Assembly (NCBI RefSeq): GCF_002938435.1
Contig: NZ_POQT01000006.1
Location: 109,821-173,820, forward strand
Direction of reading: 5' to 3'
DNA: 64,000 nt
Origin: Blastococcus saxobsidens
Lineage (GTDB): Bacteria; Actinomycetota; Actinomycetes; Mycobacteriales; Geodermatophilaceae
Below the pieces are notes generated by a model that was not told the DNA's origin, did not search any database, and worked only from the letters and a program-made list of their open reading frames with translations. The translations under genes were made by a program, and so were the position numbers. Position 1 is the first letter of the stretch. Every line of letters begins with the position of its first letter. Of the stretch, positions 1 through 7,568 are shown in pieces.

Positions 1-1184
1 CCGTACGCGTCCGCGACGAGGCCGGCCAGCAGCGCCCCGACGGCGAACCCGCCGTCACGCCACAGCCGGTACACCCCGACAGAGCGAGCGCGCCATGCCG
101 GGTGGGCCACGTCACCGATGACGGCCAGCAGTGTCGGGTAGACCATCGCGGTTCCCCAGCCGAGCAGCACGGCGGCCAGGGCCCAGGTGCCGAAGGTCGT
201 GCCGAGCGCGACCAGGCCGAGGGCTGCGGCCTGCACCCACATGCCGGTGACGATGAGCCACTTGCGGCCGATCCGGTCCGACAGCGCGCCGGTGATCAGC
301 TGCCCCACCCCCCACACTGCGGGGTACAGCGCGGCCAGGATCCCTACCTGGCCCATCGACAGACCGTGCCTGACGAACAGCAGAGGAAAGAGACCCCAGG
401 CCAGGCCGTCGTTGAGGTTGCTCACCATGCCGGCCTGACTGGCCGCCGACAGCGCCCTCTCCCGGAAGGAGGTCCACACGGCAACCTCGCGGGTGGTCAG
501 TCGGCTGTGCAGGTCTCCGTTGATGAGGACGTGTTGGGCGGCCTCGAGGCGCGCGTGGTCGCGGGTCTCGTCCACGGCCAGCGCGGACAACCCCAGGCCG
601 AGCGCGATCACAGCCGCACCGAACAGAAAAGGTGCCGGGCGCAGCCCGTAGGCGGCGGCCAGCCATCCGGTGACCAGCGCGGCCACGGCCACCGCGCCGT
701 ACCCGCCTGCCTCGTTGAGGCCGAGCGCCAGGCCTCGGCGGGTCGGGCCGACGAGGTCGATCTTCATGATCACTGTCGTGGACCAGGTCAGGCCCTGGTT
801 CACACCGAGGACGGCGTTGGCGGCGATGATCCACCACCAGTTCGGACCCCAGATCAGCATGGCCGGCACTGGAAGGGCGACCATCCAGCCGGCGACCAGC
901 ACCGGCTTGCGGCCGAACCGGTCGGACAGGGTGCCCGCGAAGAAGTTGGTGACGGCCTTCACCGCCCCGAACGCGACGATGAACAGCAGCCCGGAGCTGA
1001 AGTTCGACACGCCGAACGTCCGCTCGGCGAGCAGCGGTACGACGGTGCGCTCCTGTCCGAGAGTCGCACCGACGAGTGCGTTGATGGCGACGAGCAAGCT
1101 GAACTGGGCGAGGTTGGCGCGCAGCCCGAGCCGCAGCGCGGGCGAACCGCCCGCGGTCGTGGGCCCGACGTCGGTGTCGTCCAC
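1..1184 (-). CDS. MFS transporter (3' part runs off the left edge)
   Basis: Continuous reading frame from a GTG at 1184 down to base 1, with no stop inside the window. The protein is strongly hydrophobic and shows the major facilitator loop signature twice: LSDRFGRKPVL after the second helix and LSDRIGRKWLI in the second half. About ten membrane segments are visible. It starts 8 bases after the stop of the MBL-rhodanese gene, so it is the last visible member of the detoxification operon. That context suggests export of a methylated or sulfur-containing product, but the substrate cannot be read from sequence. The GTG start has no strong ribosome-binding site and coupling to the upstream gene is likely. 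Confidence 0.85.
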   Translation of the reverse strand, partial: MDDTDVGPTTAGGSPALRLGLRANLAQFSLLVAINALVGATLGQERTVVPLLAERTFGVSNFSSGLLFIVAFGAVKAVTNFFAGTLSDRFGRKPVLVAGWMVALPVPAMLIWGPNWWWIIAANAVLGVNQGLTWSTTVIMKIDLVGPTRRGLALGLNEAGGYGAVAVAALVTGWLAAAYGLRPAPFLFGAAVIALGLGLSALAVDETRDHARLEAAQHVLINGDLHSRLTTREVAVWTSFRERALSAASQAGMVSNLNDGLAWGLFPLLFVRHGLSMGQVGILAALYPAVWGVGQLITGALSDRIGRKWLIVTGMWVQAAALGLVALGTTFGTWALAAVLLGWGTAMVYPTLLAVIGDVAHPAWRARSVGVYRLWRDGGFAVGALLAGLVADAY

Positions 1185-1192
1185 CGGTGCGC

Positions 1193-2539
1193 TCAGCTGG
1201 TCACGGCCAGCGAGTGGCCCGTGACCTTCGCCCATTCCTCTGCGCCGGCAGTGAGCACCGCGACGTCACGGTGGCCGCGCCGTTCCAGGAGGCTGGCCGC
1301 GGTGGTGGCGCGCTCGCCGTGCCCGCACATGGTCACCACCGGCCCTGGCGGGAGCTGCGCGCCGGGCAGGGCACCGAGTTCGATGCTGCGCGCGGCCGGC
1401 AGGTGCCCGGTCGCGAACTCGCTCCGTTGCCGGACATCAACGACCCGGGCCGGATCCGCGTCGGCCGCATCCAGAAGCGGCACGGTGGCGACCGGCTGCC
1501 CGGTGGCGGCCCAGGCGGCGACTCCGCCGGCGAGCTCGCCGACGAGGTGGTCGTAGCCGATCTTGCGGGCCTGCCAGATGATCTCCTCGGGGTCCTGGTC
1601 GTCGTTGCGGACGAACATCAGTGGCGTGGCGGAGTCCGGCACCAGCCATCCCAGCCAGGTCGCGAACGCCGGCCGCAGGGTGTTGGCGAGCGAGCGCGGG
1701 ACGTGCCCGGCGGCGTAGTCGGCAGGCGGACGCACGTCGACGAGTTCGGCGCCGGCTGCGCACCGCACCTGCCCGGCGGTCAGCGGCGCGAGCGTGGCGC
1801 CGTCCGGCGGCAGGGCGGGGCCGCGCCGGTTGACCTCGGCCAGCCGCAGGAAGTACGGCGGAAAGGTGCCGAGGCTCCCGAGCAGCGTCGTCACGAACGC
1901 GTCCTCGTCGGGCGCGCGCAGCAGCGGGTTGGTCGCCTTCTCCCGGCCGACAGTCGTGGTCCGGTCCGCTCCCGGCGGCGCCGAGCAGAACGAGCCGGCG
2001 CCGTGCGTCGGCCACACCGGGGTGTCGTCGGGGAGGCTGGCCAGCCGCTGCAGGGAGGCGTACTGGGCACGGGCCAGCGGTTCGGTCTGCTCCCGGGAGA
2101 CGAGGTCGGTGCGGGCCGCGGCGCCGACGATGAGTGATCCTCCGGTGAACGCCCCCAGCGTCCGGTCGCCGTCGAGGAGCAGGTAGGCGACGTGCTCGCC
2201 GGTGTGCCCCGGGGTCGCCCAGGCGCGCAGCGTCAGTCCACCCAGGTCGACCTCGTCACCGTCGCCCAGCCCGGTGTGCGGGAACGCCCGGCCGCCGACC
2301 GCCGACCCGTACACGGTGGCGCCGTCGCGTGCGGCGAGCCGCGTGGCGCCGGAGAGGAAGTCGGCGTGCAGGTGGGTGTCGGCGGCGGCGATCACTCGCA
2401 GCCCGCACCGCTCCGCGGCGGCGTCCACCGCACGCAGGTCCCGGCTGGCGTCGACCACCAGCGCGCGGCCGTCGCCGAGGTCGACGAGGTAGCTGCTGTT
2501 GCCCAGACCGCGGTCGGTGAGCGGACGCACCTGGACCAC
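1193..2539 (-). CDS. MBL-fold hydrolase fused to two rhodanese domains (persulfide dioxygenase-like)
   Basis: A 448-residue protein. Residues 1-240 are a metallo-beta-lactamase fold with the HLHAD metal-binding motif and the later TPGHT and WPTHGAGS histidines, as in ETHE1-type persulfide dioxygenases. Two rhodanese domains follow. The first (about 260-360) has FVRND where the catalytic loop would be and no cysteine, so it looks structural. The second keeps the active loop MCGHGER. The family oxidises glutathione persulfide and moves sulfane sulfur. The start is placed at the GTG at 2539, which has GAGGAGG five bases upstream; there is no ATG nearby. It lies 46 bases after the DsrE gene in the same operon, which supports a role in sulfane-sulfur detoxification. 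Confidence 0.88.
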   Translation of the reverse strand: MVQVRPLTDRGLGNSSYLVDLGDGRALVVDASRDLRAVDAAAERCGLRVIAAADTHLHADFLSGATRLAARDGATVYGSAVGGRAFPHTGLGDGDEVDLGGLTLRAWATPGHTGEHVAYLLLDGDRTLGAFTGGSLIVGAAARTDLVSREQTEPLARAQYASLQRLASLPDDTPVWPTHGAGSFCSAPPGADRTTTVGREKATNPLLRAPDEDAFVTTLLGSLGTFPPYFLRLAEVNRRGPALPPDGATLAPLTAGQVRCAAGAELVDVRPPADYAAGHVPRSLANTLRPAFATWLGWLVPDSATPLMFVRNDDQDPEEIIWQARKIGYDHLVGELAGGVAAWAATGQPVATVPLLDAADADPARVVDVRQRSEFATGHLPAARSIELGALPGAQLPPGPVVTMCGHGERATTAASLLERRGHRDVAVLTAGAEEWAKVTGHSLAVTS

Positions 2540-2585
2540 GACGACCTCCTCGAGATACGGGACAGCCGCGAGCTGGTGCCGCGGG

Positions 2586-2951
2586 TCAGTAGCTGAAGGT
2601 GGTGGCTCCCTCGTCGCCGATCCACTGCCACATCGGGACGGTCCCGGCGAGTTCGGCATTGGAGACGAGGTTGCCCTTGTCCAACTTCTTGGCGTCGAAG
2701 CAGATCGGGCAGACGTAGAAGCGGCCGCCCGCCTCGGCGTAGCGCCGGAGCAGGTCAGGGAGGGGCGGGCATCCCTCGCACGCGACTCCCACCGCGAATC
2801 TGTCAAGGGACAGCCGTACCGCCTCTTTGGTCAGGAACATCAGTGTCGGGCGACCGGATTCGGCCGCGCCGACGGCGACGAGGAACGCGACGGTCACCTT
2901 CTCGGCGTCTTCCAGGCCGGTGGTCAGGCTGATGACGGCCTTGTTGGACAT
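2586..2951 (-). CDS. DsrE/DsrF-family sulfur relay protein
   Basis: A 121-residue protein beginning MSNKAVISLTTGLEDAEKV, with AAGGAG just upstream of the ATG. The Rossmann-like DsrE fold is recognisable, and conserved cysteines appear as ACEGCPP and YVCPICFDAKK. Members of this family carry sulfur on cysteine or act as small peroxiredoxin-like proteins. It sits 28 bases after the second (full-length) stop of the methyltransferase gene and 46 bases before the MBL-rhodanese gene, so the three are almost certainly co-transcribed. Partnership with the rhodanese domains next door is inferred from this spacing. Confidence 0.88.
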   Translation of the reverse strand: MSNKAVISLTTGLEDAEKVTVAFLVAVGAAESGRPTLMFLTKEAVRLSLDRFAVGVACEGCPPLPDLLRRYAEAGGRFYVCPICFDAKKLDKGNLVSNAELAGTVPMWQWIGDEGATTFSY

Positions 2952-2979
2952 GGCGGGACTCCTTCTCGGGGTGGTGGAC

Positions 2980-3771
2980 CTACTGGAATTCGACAGGCTT
3001 GCGGGCCAGGAACGAGTAGCCGTACACCTCGTAGGCCCGGGCGTTGATCTCTCCGCCGGCGTCGCCGAAGGTGTCGACGGGCTCACCGATGGCGATGTCG
3101 GTGAAGCCGATCTCGGTGAGCATCTTCTGCCAGCCCGCACGGGGCAGCCCGCCGGCTATCTAGCCGGTCCAGAGGTCGATGTCCCGGAGCGCGCCTTCGG
3201 GCACGGGCAGGCCGTTGGCGATGTCGGCGAACTGCAGCCACCCGCCCGGCTTGAGGACCCGGCGGATCTCGGAGAGGACGGTGCGCTTGTCGGCGCAGAG
3301 GTTGATGACGCCGTTGGAGATGACGACGTCGGCCCAGGAGTCCTCCACCGGCAGCGACTCCGCGAGGCCGGCGCGGAACTCGACCTGCTCCAGTCCGAGC
3401 TCGGCGGCGGTGGCCGTCGACTTCTCCAGCATTTCCGGGGTCATGTCCACGCCAACGATGCTGCCGGTGGGCCCGACCTGCTGGGCGGCGAGGAAGGTGT
3501 CGAATCCGGCGCCGGAGCCGATGTCGACGACGCGGTCGCCAGGAGCGAGCAGGCGCGGCGCGAAGGGATTCGCAACACCGGCGAAGGATTCGACGGCCCG
3601 GTCCGGTAGGGCGGCGACGGCGTCCTTGTCGTAGCCGAGTCGGCGCGCCAGCCCCCGTCCGGTGTGGAAGTGGAAGGTCCGCGTCGGATGGGTGGCGACG
3701 TCCCGGTATTTGCTCTTCACCTGCTCGCGGAGTGCGACGGGATCCACAAGCACATCGGGTGTGGTCGACAT
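2980..3771 (-). CDS. ArsM-like SAM methyltransferase with in-frame UAG (candidate selenoprotein)
   Basis: The frame starts at the ATG at 3771. It is interrupted only by a TAG at 3162-3160 (codon 204) and then continues in the same frame for 59 sense codons to a TAG at 2980, giving 263 residues. The N-terminal part is a class I SAM methyltransferase (VVDIGSGAGFDT at about 90, VGVDMTPEMLEKS, RRVLKPGGWL). The residues around the internal TAG read LWTG-stop-IAGGL. The family has CIAGAL-type sequence here, matching the As(III)-binding cysteine of ArsM (ECLGGAL). The tail after the TAG (FGDAGGEINARAYEVYGYSF) is the family's conserved C-terminus and keeps normal codon use. A GCCC-CGUGC-GGGC hairpin (3145-3133) follows the TAG. 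I infer selenocysteine at 204. A nonsense mutation is the alternative. Confidence 0.8.
3133..3162 (-). promoter_or_regulatory. Candidate SECIS-like hairpin after the UAG codon of the methyltransferase
   Basis: In the mRNA, the UAG (3162-3160) is followed by 14 bases. A 4-bp GC stem GCCC/GGGC (3145-3142 with 3136-3133) then closes a five-base loop CGUGC. The loop starts 18 nt after the UAG. In E. coli fdhF the apical loop starts about 17 nt after the UGA and also contains GU. The stem is short, so this is weak on its own. It gains weight because the second UAG gene has the same geometry. Confidence 0.4.
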
Positions 3772-3780
3772 GGACCCTCC

Positions 3781-3838
3781 TCAAGTGATGGCTTGAATAG
3801 TTCACCCTGCCGGGTACGCTCGTCAAGCGATCATTTGA
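3781..3838. promoter_or_regulatory. Divergent promoter with two ArsR-type operators
   Basis: The 80-bp gap between the methyltransferase and the ArsR-rhodanese gene holds two matching 16-bp inverted repeats: TCAAGTGATGGCTTGA (3781-3796) and TCAAGCGATCATTTGA (3823-3838). Both fit TCAA-N8-TTGA, close to known ArsR/SmtB-family operators, and their centres are 42 bp apart, about four helical turns. One copy lies beside each start codon. The likely binder is the ArsR-rhodanese protein encoded to the right, repressing both directions. Confidence 0.7.
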
Positions 3839-3851
3839 AGAGGGAGGCGGT

Positions 3852-4526
3852 GTGGGGAACCGGGTGGCGAAAGACGCCCTCTTTTCGGGGCTGTCGGGGC
3901 CGGCCAAGGCGCTGGCCAACGGCCGCCGCGCCGAGATCGTCGACGTCCTCGCCCAAGGGGAACGGCCGGTCGAGGAGATCGCCGAGCAGATCGAGCAGAG
4001 TGTCGCCAACACCAGCCACCACCTGCAGCAGCTGCTGCGCGCCGGGCTGGTGGACACCCGGCGGGCCGGCACCCGGATCTACTACCGGCTGGCGAGCGAC
4101 ACCGTGGTGGCTCTGTGGGCGGCGCTGCGGGACGTGGCCGCTTCCCATCAGGGCGACATCGACCGGCTCGCCGCTGCATACCTCGGCGACCGCGCGGAGC
4201 TAGAGACCATGACGCGAGGCCAGCTGCAGGAACGGCTGCGCCGACGGGATGTCGTCGTGCTCGACGTTCGCCCGGCGCTGGAGTTCGCCGCCGGCCACAT
4301 CCCCGGGGCCTTGTCGGTCCCCATCGCCGATCTGCAGCAGCGGCTGCGGGAGATCCCCACCGACACTCAGGTGGTCGCCTACTGCCGGGGCCCGTACTGC
4401 GCCTACGCCGACGACGCGGTCCGAGTGCTGCGTCGCCGTGGCCGGGACGCGCTGCGCCTCGAGGACGGGTTTCCCGAATGGGCGCGGGCCGGCCTACCTG
4501 TCGAGGCGCAGGAAACAGCGCGGTAG
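3852..4526 (+). CDS. ArsR-family regulator fused to a rhodanese domain
   Basis: A 224-residue protein with a GTG start at 3852 and GGGAGG upstream. Residues about 15-95 form an ArsR winged helix, with recognition segment SVANTSHHLQQLLRAGLV. Residues about 118-220 form a rhodanese domain with the active loop YCRGPYC (Cys178). The DNA-binding half has no cysteine, so it lacks the ELCVCDL metal site of classical ArsR; sensing probably goes through the rhodanese cysteines, for example by persulfide or metalloid. It is divergent from the methyltransferase-DsrE-MBL-MFS operon and very likely controls it through the two palindromes in the gap. This ArsR-rhodanese architecture is known in other bacteria. 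Confidence 0.9.
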   Translation: MGNRVAKDALFSGLSGPAKALANGRRAEIVDVLAQGERPVEEIAEQIEQSVANTSHHLQQLLRAGLVDTRRAGTRIYYRLASDTVVALWAALRDVAASHQGDIDRLAAAYLGDRAELETMTRGQLQERLRRRDVVVLDVRPALEFAAGHIPGALSVPIADLQQRLREIPTDTQVVAYCRGPYCAYADDAVRVLRRRGRDALRLEDGFPEWARAGLPVEAQETAR

Positions 4527-4638
4527 TGCTTCACGTGCGGCGGCGACGGCGACGAGCTCATCCCGGCTCCGTCGCGACAGGTCGGTGCCCTTGGGGCGTT
4601 TGGCGTCCGGCCGGGTCAACTCCACACCGCAGCCTGGA

Positions 4639-4676
4639 GAGCCGTGTGCGTATGTAGCGTGTCCCCCTCGGACACA
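4639..4676. repeat. Dispersed repeat, copy 1
   Basis: The core GTGTGCGTATGTAGCGTGTC is followed by CCCCTC and GGACAC, so the GTGTCC/GGACAC arms can form a hairpin. Copies 2 and 3 (8536 and 9320) share nearly all positions; copies 4 and 5 (33120 and 37205) are divergent. All five are intergenic. Confidence 0.75.
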
Positions 4677-4681
4677 CAGAC

Positions 4682-4710
4682 AACCCCTGCGGTCATCGAC
4701 CGTGGGGGTT
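4682..4710 (+). terminator. Stem-loop after the ArsR-rhodanese gene
   Basis: AACCCC-TG-CGGTC-ATC-GACCG-TG-GGGGTT forms a long interrupted stem (4682-4710). No T-run follows, so it may be an actinobacterial-type terminator or simply part of the dispersed repeat unit. A comparable GC hairpin follows repeat copy 5. Confidence 0.45.
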
Positions 4711-4778
4711 CTGCAATCGGGACTGCTGCACGAGTAGGTGACATCTGATCTGTGGTGCCGAGAGGTGCCGCTGGAAGG

Positions 4779-5081
4779 ATGTTCACCGTGCCCAAGCCCT
4801 ACCCCAAGGAGTTCCGCGACGACGTCGTGAACGTCGCTCGCAACCGTGAGCCGGGCCAGCACCTGAAGCAGATCGCGGCGGACTTCGGGATCAGCGAGTC
4901 GTGCCTGACGAACTGGATGAAGGCCGCCGACGTCGAAGAGGGTGTCAAGCCCGGGACCACGGCGGCGGAGAACGCAGACCTGCGTGAGGCCCGCAAGCGG
5001 ATCCGGCTGCTGGAGCAGGAGAACGAAGTCCTGCGGCGGGCGGCGGCCTACCTGTCCCAGGCCAACCTGCCGGGAAAATGA
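4779..5081 (+). CDS. IS3-family transposase OrfA
   Basis: About 100 residues: a helix-turn-helix (KPYPKEFRDDVVNVARN to ISESCLTNWMKAAD) followed by a leucine-zipper-like tail (RIRLLEQENEVLRRAAAYL), the standard OrfA architecture. Its stop overlaps the OrfB start as AAAATGA, a typical IS3 junction where a programmed frameshift can make the OrfAB fusion. The true start could instead be the GTG at 4788, which is better spaced from GGAAGG. Confidence 0.88.
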   Translation: MFTVPKPYPKEFRDDVVNVARNREPGQHLKQIAADFGISESCLTNWMKAADVEEGVKPGTTAAENADLREARKRIRLLEQENEVLRRAAAYLSQANLPGK

Positions 5082-5677
5082 TCTACCCGCTCGTCCGTGA
5101 GCTCGCCGTCGACGGGATCCCCGTCGCGGTGACGTGCCGGGTTCTCAAGATCGCCCGCCAGCCCTACTACCGGTGGCTGGCCGCCCCAGTCACGACCAGC
5201 GACCTGGTCGCCGCCTACCGGGCGAACGCGCTGATCGACGCCCACCGCGATGACCCCGAGTTCGGCTACCGGTTTCTCGTCGACGAGGCCGCCGCGAGCG
5301 GGCAGCAGATGGCGACGCGCACCGCCTGGGCGATCTGCGCGGCCAACCGCTGGTGGAGTGCGTTCGGCAAGCCCCGCAGGGGCAAGACCGGCCGTCCCGG
5401 GCCGCCCGTGCACGACGACCGAGTCAACCGGGTGTTCACCGCCTCAGCGCCCAACGAGCTGTGGTTGACCGACATAACCGAGCACCGCACCGCCGAGGGC
5501 AAGCTCTGCCTCTGCGCGGTCAGGGACGTGCACTCCAACCGGATCGTCGGCTACTCCATCGCCGATCGGAAGAAGTCCCGCCCGGCGGTCACCGCGGTCG
5601 AGAATGCCGTCGCTCGGCGGGCCGCTGACGGCGCCGAGGTGGCCGGCTGCATCGTGCATTCGGACCGCGGATCGCAG
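5078..5677 (+). pseudogene. IS3-family transposase OrfB, 5' part, interrupted
   Basis: Residues 1-200 of OrfB. The first catalytic Asp (NELWLTDITEH) and the second (IVHSDRGSQ) are present, and the reading frame then runs into the IS30 left end at 5678. The rest of the protein, including the catalytic Glu, is found in frame from 7180. Joining base 5677 to 7180 restores a 295-residue OrfB with D, D and E all intact, so the interruption is recent. The element cannot make functional transposase as it stands. Confidence 0.9.
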
Positions 5678-7176
5678 GGCGGATTCCACTGGTGGTCGCA
5701 ACACCCTGATCTTGGAGGGGTGCGGCGTGGTGACGGCGGACTGGAGCAAGAAGACCAGCGATGTTCCCGAGGGCTGGCGGCGGCAGTGGCGTGCTGACCG
5801 TGCTCTTCGGCCGGCGATGCGCTCGCCTGGCCGGCCAGAGCCTTCGCGAGCGGTGCAGCGTGAGTTCTGGCGGCTGATCGCCACCGGGGTCACCACGGTC
5901 GAGGCGTCGCTGGCCGTCGGCGTGTCCTGGCCGGTGGGTACCCGCTGGTTTCGCCACGCTGGCGGTATGCCGCCGATCTCGCTGGCCGAGCCCACGGGCC
6001 GCTACCTCTCGTTCGAGGAACGCGAGGAGATCGCGATTCTGCGCGCCAAAGGCGCCGGGGTCCGCCAGATCGCCCGCGCTGTGCGGCGCGATCCGTCGAC
6101 GATCTCCCGCGAGCTGCGCCGCAACGCTGCCACCCGCGGCGGTCGGCCCGAGTACCGCGCGACGGTCGCCCAGTGGAAGGCCCAGCAGGCCGCCAAGCGC
6201 CCCAAGGTCGCCAAGCTCGTGACCAACCAGCGCCTGCGCGACTACGTCCAGGAACGCTTGGACGGCACCGTTCGGCGCGCTGATGGAACGATCGTCGCAG
6301 GCCCGGTCGCGGCCGGGTGGAAGGGGCGCAAGATGAAGCCCCAGCGAGCAGATCGGCGCTGGGTGACGGCCTGGAGCCCGCAGCAGATCAGCAGCCGCCT
6401 GGTGCTGGACTTCCCTGAGGATGCGTCGATGCGGATCAGCCACGAGGCGATCTACCAGGCGTTATTCGTCCAGGGCCGCGGTGCGCTCAAGCGTGAGCTC
6501 GTCGCGTGCCTGCGCACCGGACGGGCGTTGCGCGAACCACGAGCCCGCACGCGCAACAAGCCCCAGGGGCACGTCACCGCCGACGTGGTCTTCAGCCAGC
6601 GGCCCGCCGACGCCGCCGACCGGGCCGTGCCAGGTCACTGGGAAGGCGACCTGATCATCGGCATCGGCCGGTCGGCGATCGGCACGCTCGTGGAACGCTC
6701 GAGCCGCTCGACGCTGCTGGTGCACCTTCCCCGCTTGGAAGGCTGGGGCCAGCAGCCGGCAGTGAAGAACGGGCCCTCCCTCGGCGGCTACGGTGCGGTC
6801 GCGATGAACGCGGCGCTGACCGCGTCGATGACCCGACTACCCGATCAGCTGCGGCAGACGCTCACCTGGGATCGGGGCAAGGAGCTCTCCGGCCACGCCC
6901 AGTTCGCCCTCGACACCGGCACCAAGGTGTTCTTCGCCGACCCGCACTCGCCCTGGCAGCGACCGACGAACGAGAACACCAACGGGCTGCTGCGCCAGTA
7001 CTTCCCCAAGGGCACCGACCTGTCCCGCTGGTCCGCAGACGACCTCGAAGCCGTCGCGCGGACGATCAACGACAGGCCCCGCAAAGTCCTGGGCTGGAAG
7101 ACTCCCGCCGAGGTCTTCGCCGAGCAACTACAGTCCCTCCAACAGCCTGGTGTTGCATCGATCGGTTGAACCCGGC
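5678..7176 (+). mobile_element. IS30-family insertion sequence inside IS3 OrfB
   Basis: The element is 1,499 bp. The left end (GGCGGATTCCACTGGTGGTC then GCAACACC) and the reverse complement of the right end (GCCGGGTTCAACCGATCGAT then GCAACACC) match at about 20 of 28 positions, and a further TTGGAGGG is shared inward. The triplet CAG is present on both sides (5675-5677 and 7177-7179) and only once in the reconstructed IS3 gene, giving a 3-bp target duplication. This fits IS30, which makes short duplications. Confidence 0.9.
5727..7169 (+). CDS. IS30-family transposase
   Basis: About 480 residues; the GTG start at 5727 has GGAGGGG six bases upstream. An N-terminal helix-turn-helix (YLSFEEREEIAILRAKGAG to DPSTISRELRRN) is followed by the IS30 DDE domain: HWEGDLIIG, LTWDRGKE and RPTNENTNGLLRQYFPKG carry the three catalytic acids in order. 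Length is somewhat above the family average because of an extra roughly 110-residue N-terminal segment. It appears intact and possibly active. Its stop lies within the right inverted repeat. Confidence 0.92.
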   Translation: MVTADWSKKTSDVPEGWRRQWRADRALRPAMRSPGRPEPSRAVQREFWRLIATGVTTVEASLAVGVSWPVGTRWFRHAGGMPPISLAEPTGRYLSFEEREEIAILRAKGAGVRQIARAVRRDPSTISRELRRNAATRGGRPEYRATVAQWKAQQAAKRPKVAKLVTNQRLRDYVQERLDGTVRRADGTIVAGPVAAGWKGRKMKPQRADRRWVTAWSPQQISSRLVLDFPEDASMRISHEAIYQALFVQGRGALKRELVACLRTGRALREPRARTRNKPQGHVTADVVFSQRPADAADRAVPGHWEGDLIIGIGRSAIGTLVERSSRSTLLVHLPRLEGWGQQPAVKNGPSLGGYGAVAMNAALTASMTRLPDQLRQTLTWDRGKELSGHAQFALDTGTKVFFADPHSPWQRPTNENTNGLLRQYFPKGTDLSRWSADDLEAVARTINDRPRKVLGWKTPAEVFAEQLQSLQQPGVASIG

Positions 7177-7179
7177 CAG

Positions 7180-7467
7180 TTCCGCAGCCGGAAGTTCGTC
7201 CACGCCCTCAATCGGCATCAGCTGACCGGATCGATGGGCCGAGTCGGTGCCGCCGGGGACGACGCCGCCATGGAGTCCTTCTTCTCGCTCCTGCAGAAGA
7301 ACGTTCTCGACCGCCGGGCGTGGACCAGCCGACAGCAGCTCCGCATCGAGATCGTCACCTGGATCGAGCGCACCTACCACCGCCGACGCCGGCAAGCCGG
7401 CCTCGGTCGACTCACGCCCATCGAGTACGAGACCATCACCCATACAACGGCAGCTCAGGCCGCCTGA
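7180..7467 (+). pseudogene. IS3-family transposase OrfB, 3' part
   Basis: This is the C-terminal 95 residues of OrfB, starting FRSRKFVHALNRH and containing the catalytic Glu in DDAAMESFFSLLQKN. It also has the family ending RTYHRRRRQAGLGRLTPIEYE. It continues residue 200 of the 5' part exactly. It lacks its own start and is separated from its 5' half by the IS30 element. Confidence 0.9.
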
Positions 7468-7568
7468 CCCAACCTGTCACCGATCCGTGCAGCAGTCCCG
7501 CGATCGCTCACTCGTCGTTGCGGACGCGGCGGTCGGGTAGCCGGCTCGACTCCGGGTAGGAGGTTGAG

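Larger units (their letters stand above)
4718..7500 (+). mobile_element. IS3-family insertion sequence, split by an IS30 element
   Basis: Terminal inverted repeats are visible: CGGGACTGCTGCACG at 4718-4732 and its reverse complement at 7486-7500, with similarity extending further inward (GGTGACA against TGTCACC). After removing the inserted IS30 element and one copy of its 3-bp target duplication, the element is about 1,281 bp, a normal IS3 size. It carries OrfA and a split OrfB. No clear target duplication flanks the outer ends. Confidence 0.88.

Noticed and set aside
3160..3162. Pyrrolysine as the meaning of the two UAG codons
   Set aside because: Both sites align with cysteine, not lysine, and no Pyl machinery is known to me in Geodermatophilaceae; Sec is the chemical analogue of Cys.
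3160..3771. Reading the methyltransferase as a complete 203-residue gene ending at the TAG at 3160
   Set aside because: The same frame continues with conserved family sequence to 2980, and the TAG falls on a conserved Cys position; truncation would remove the functional C-terminus.
4640..4715. Possible tRNA-like fold in the hairpin-rich stretch
   Set aside because: No proper T-loop, anticodon stem or acceptor pairing could be assembled.
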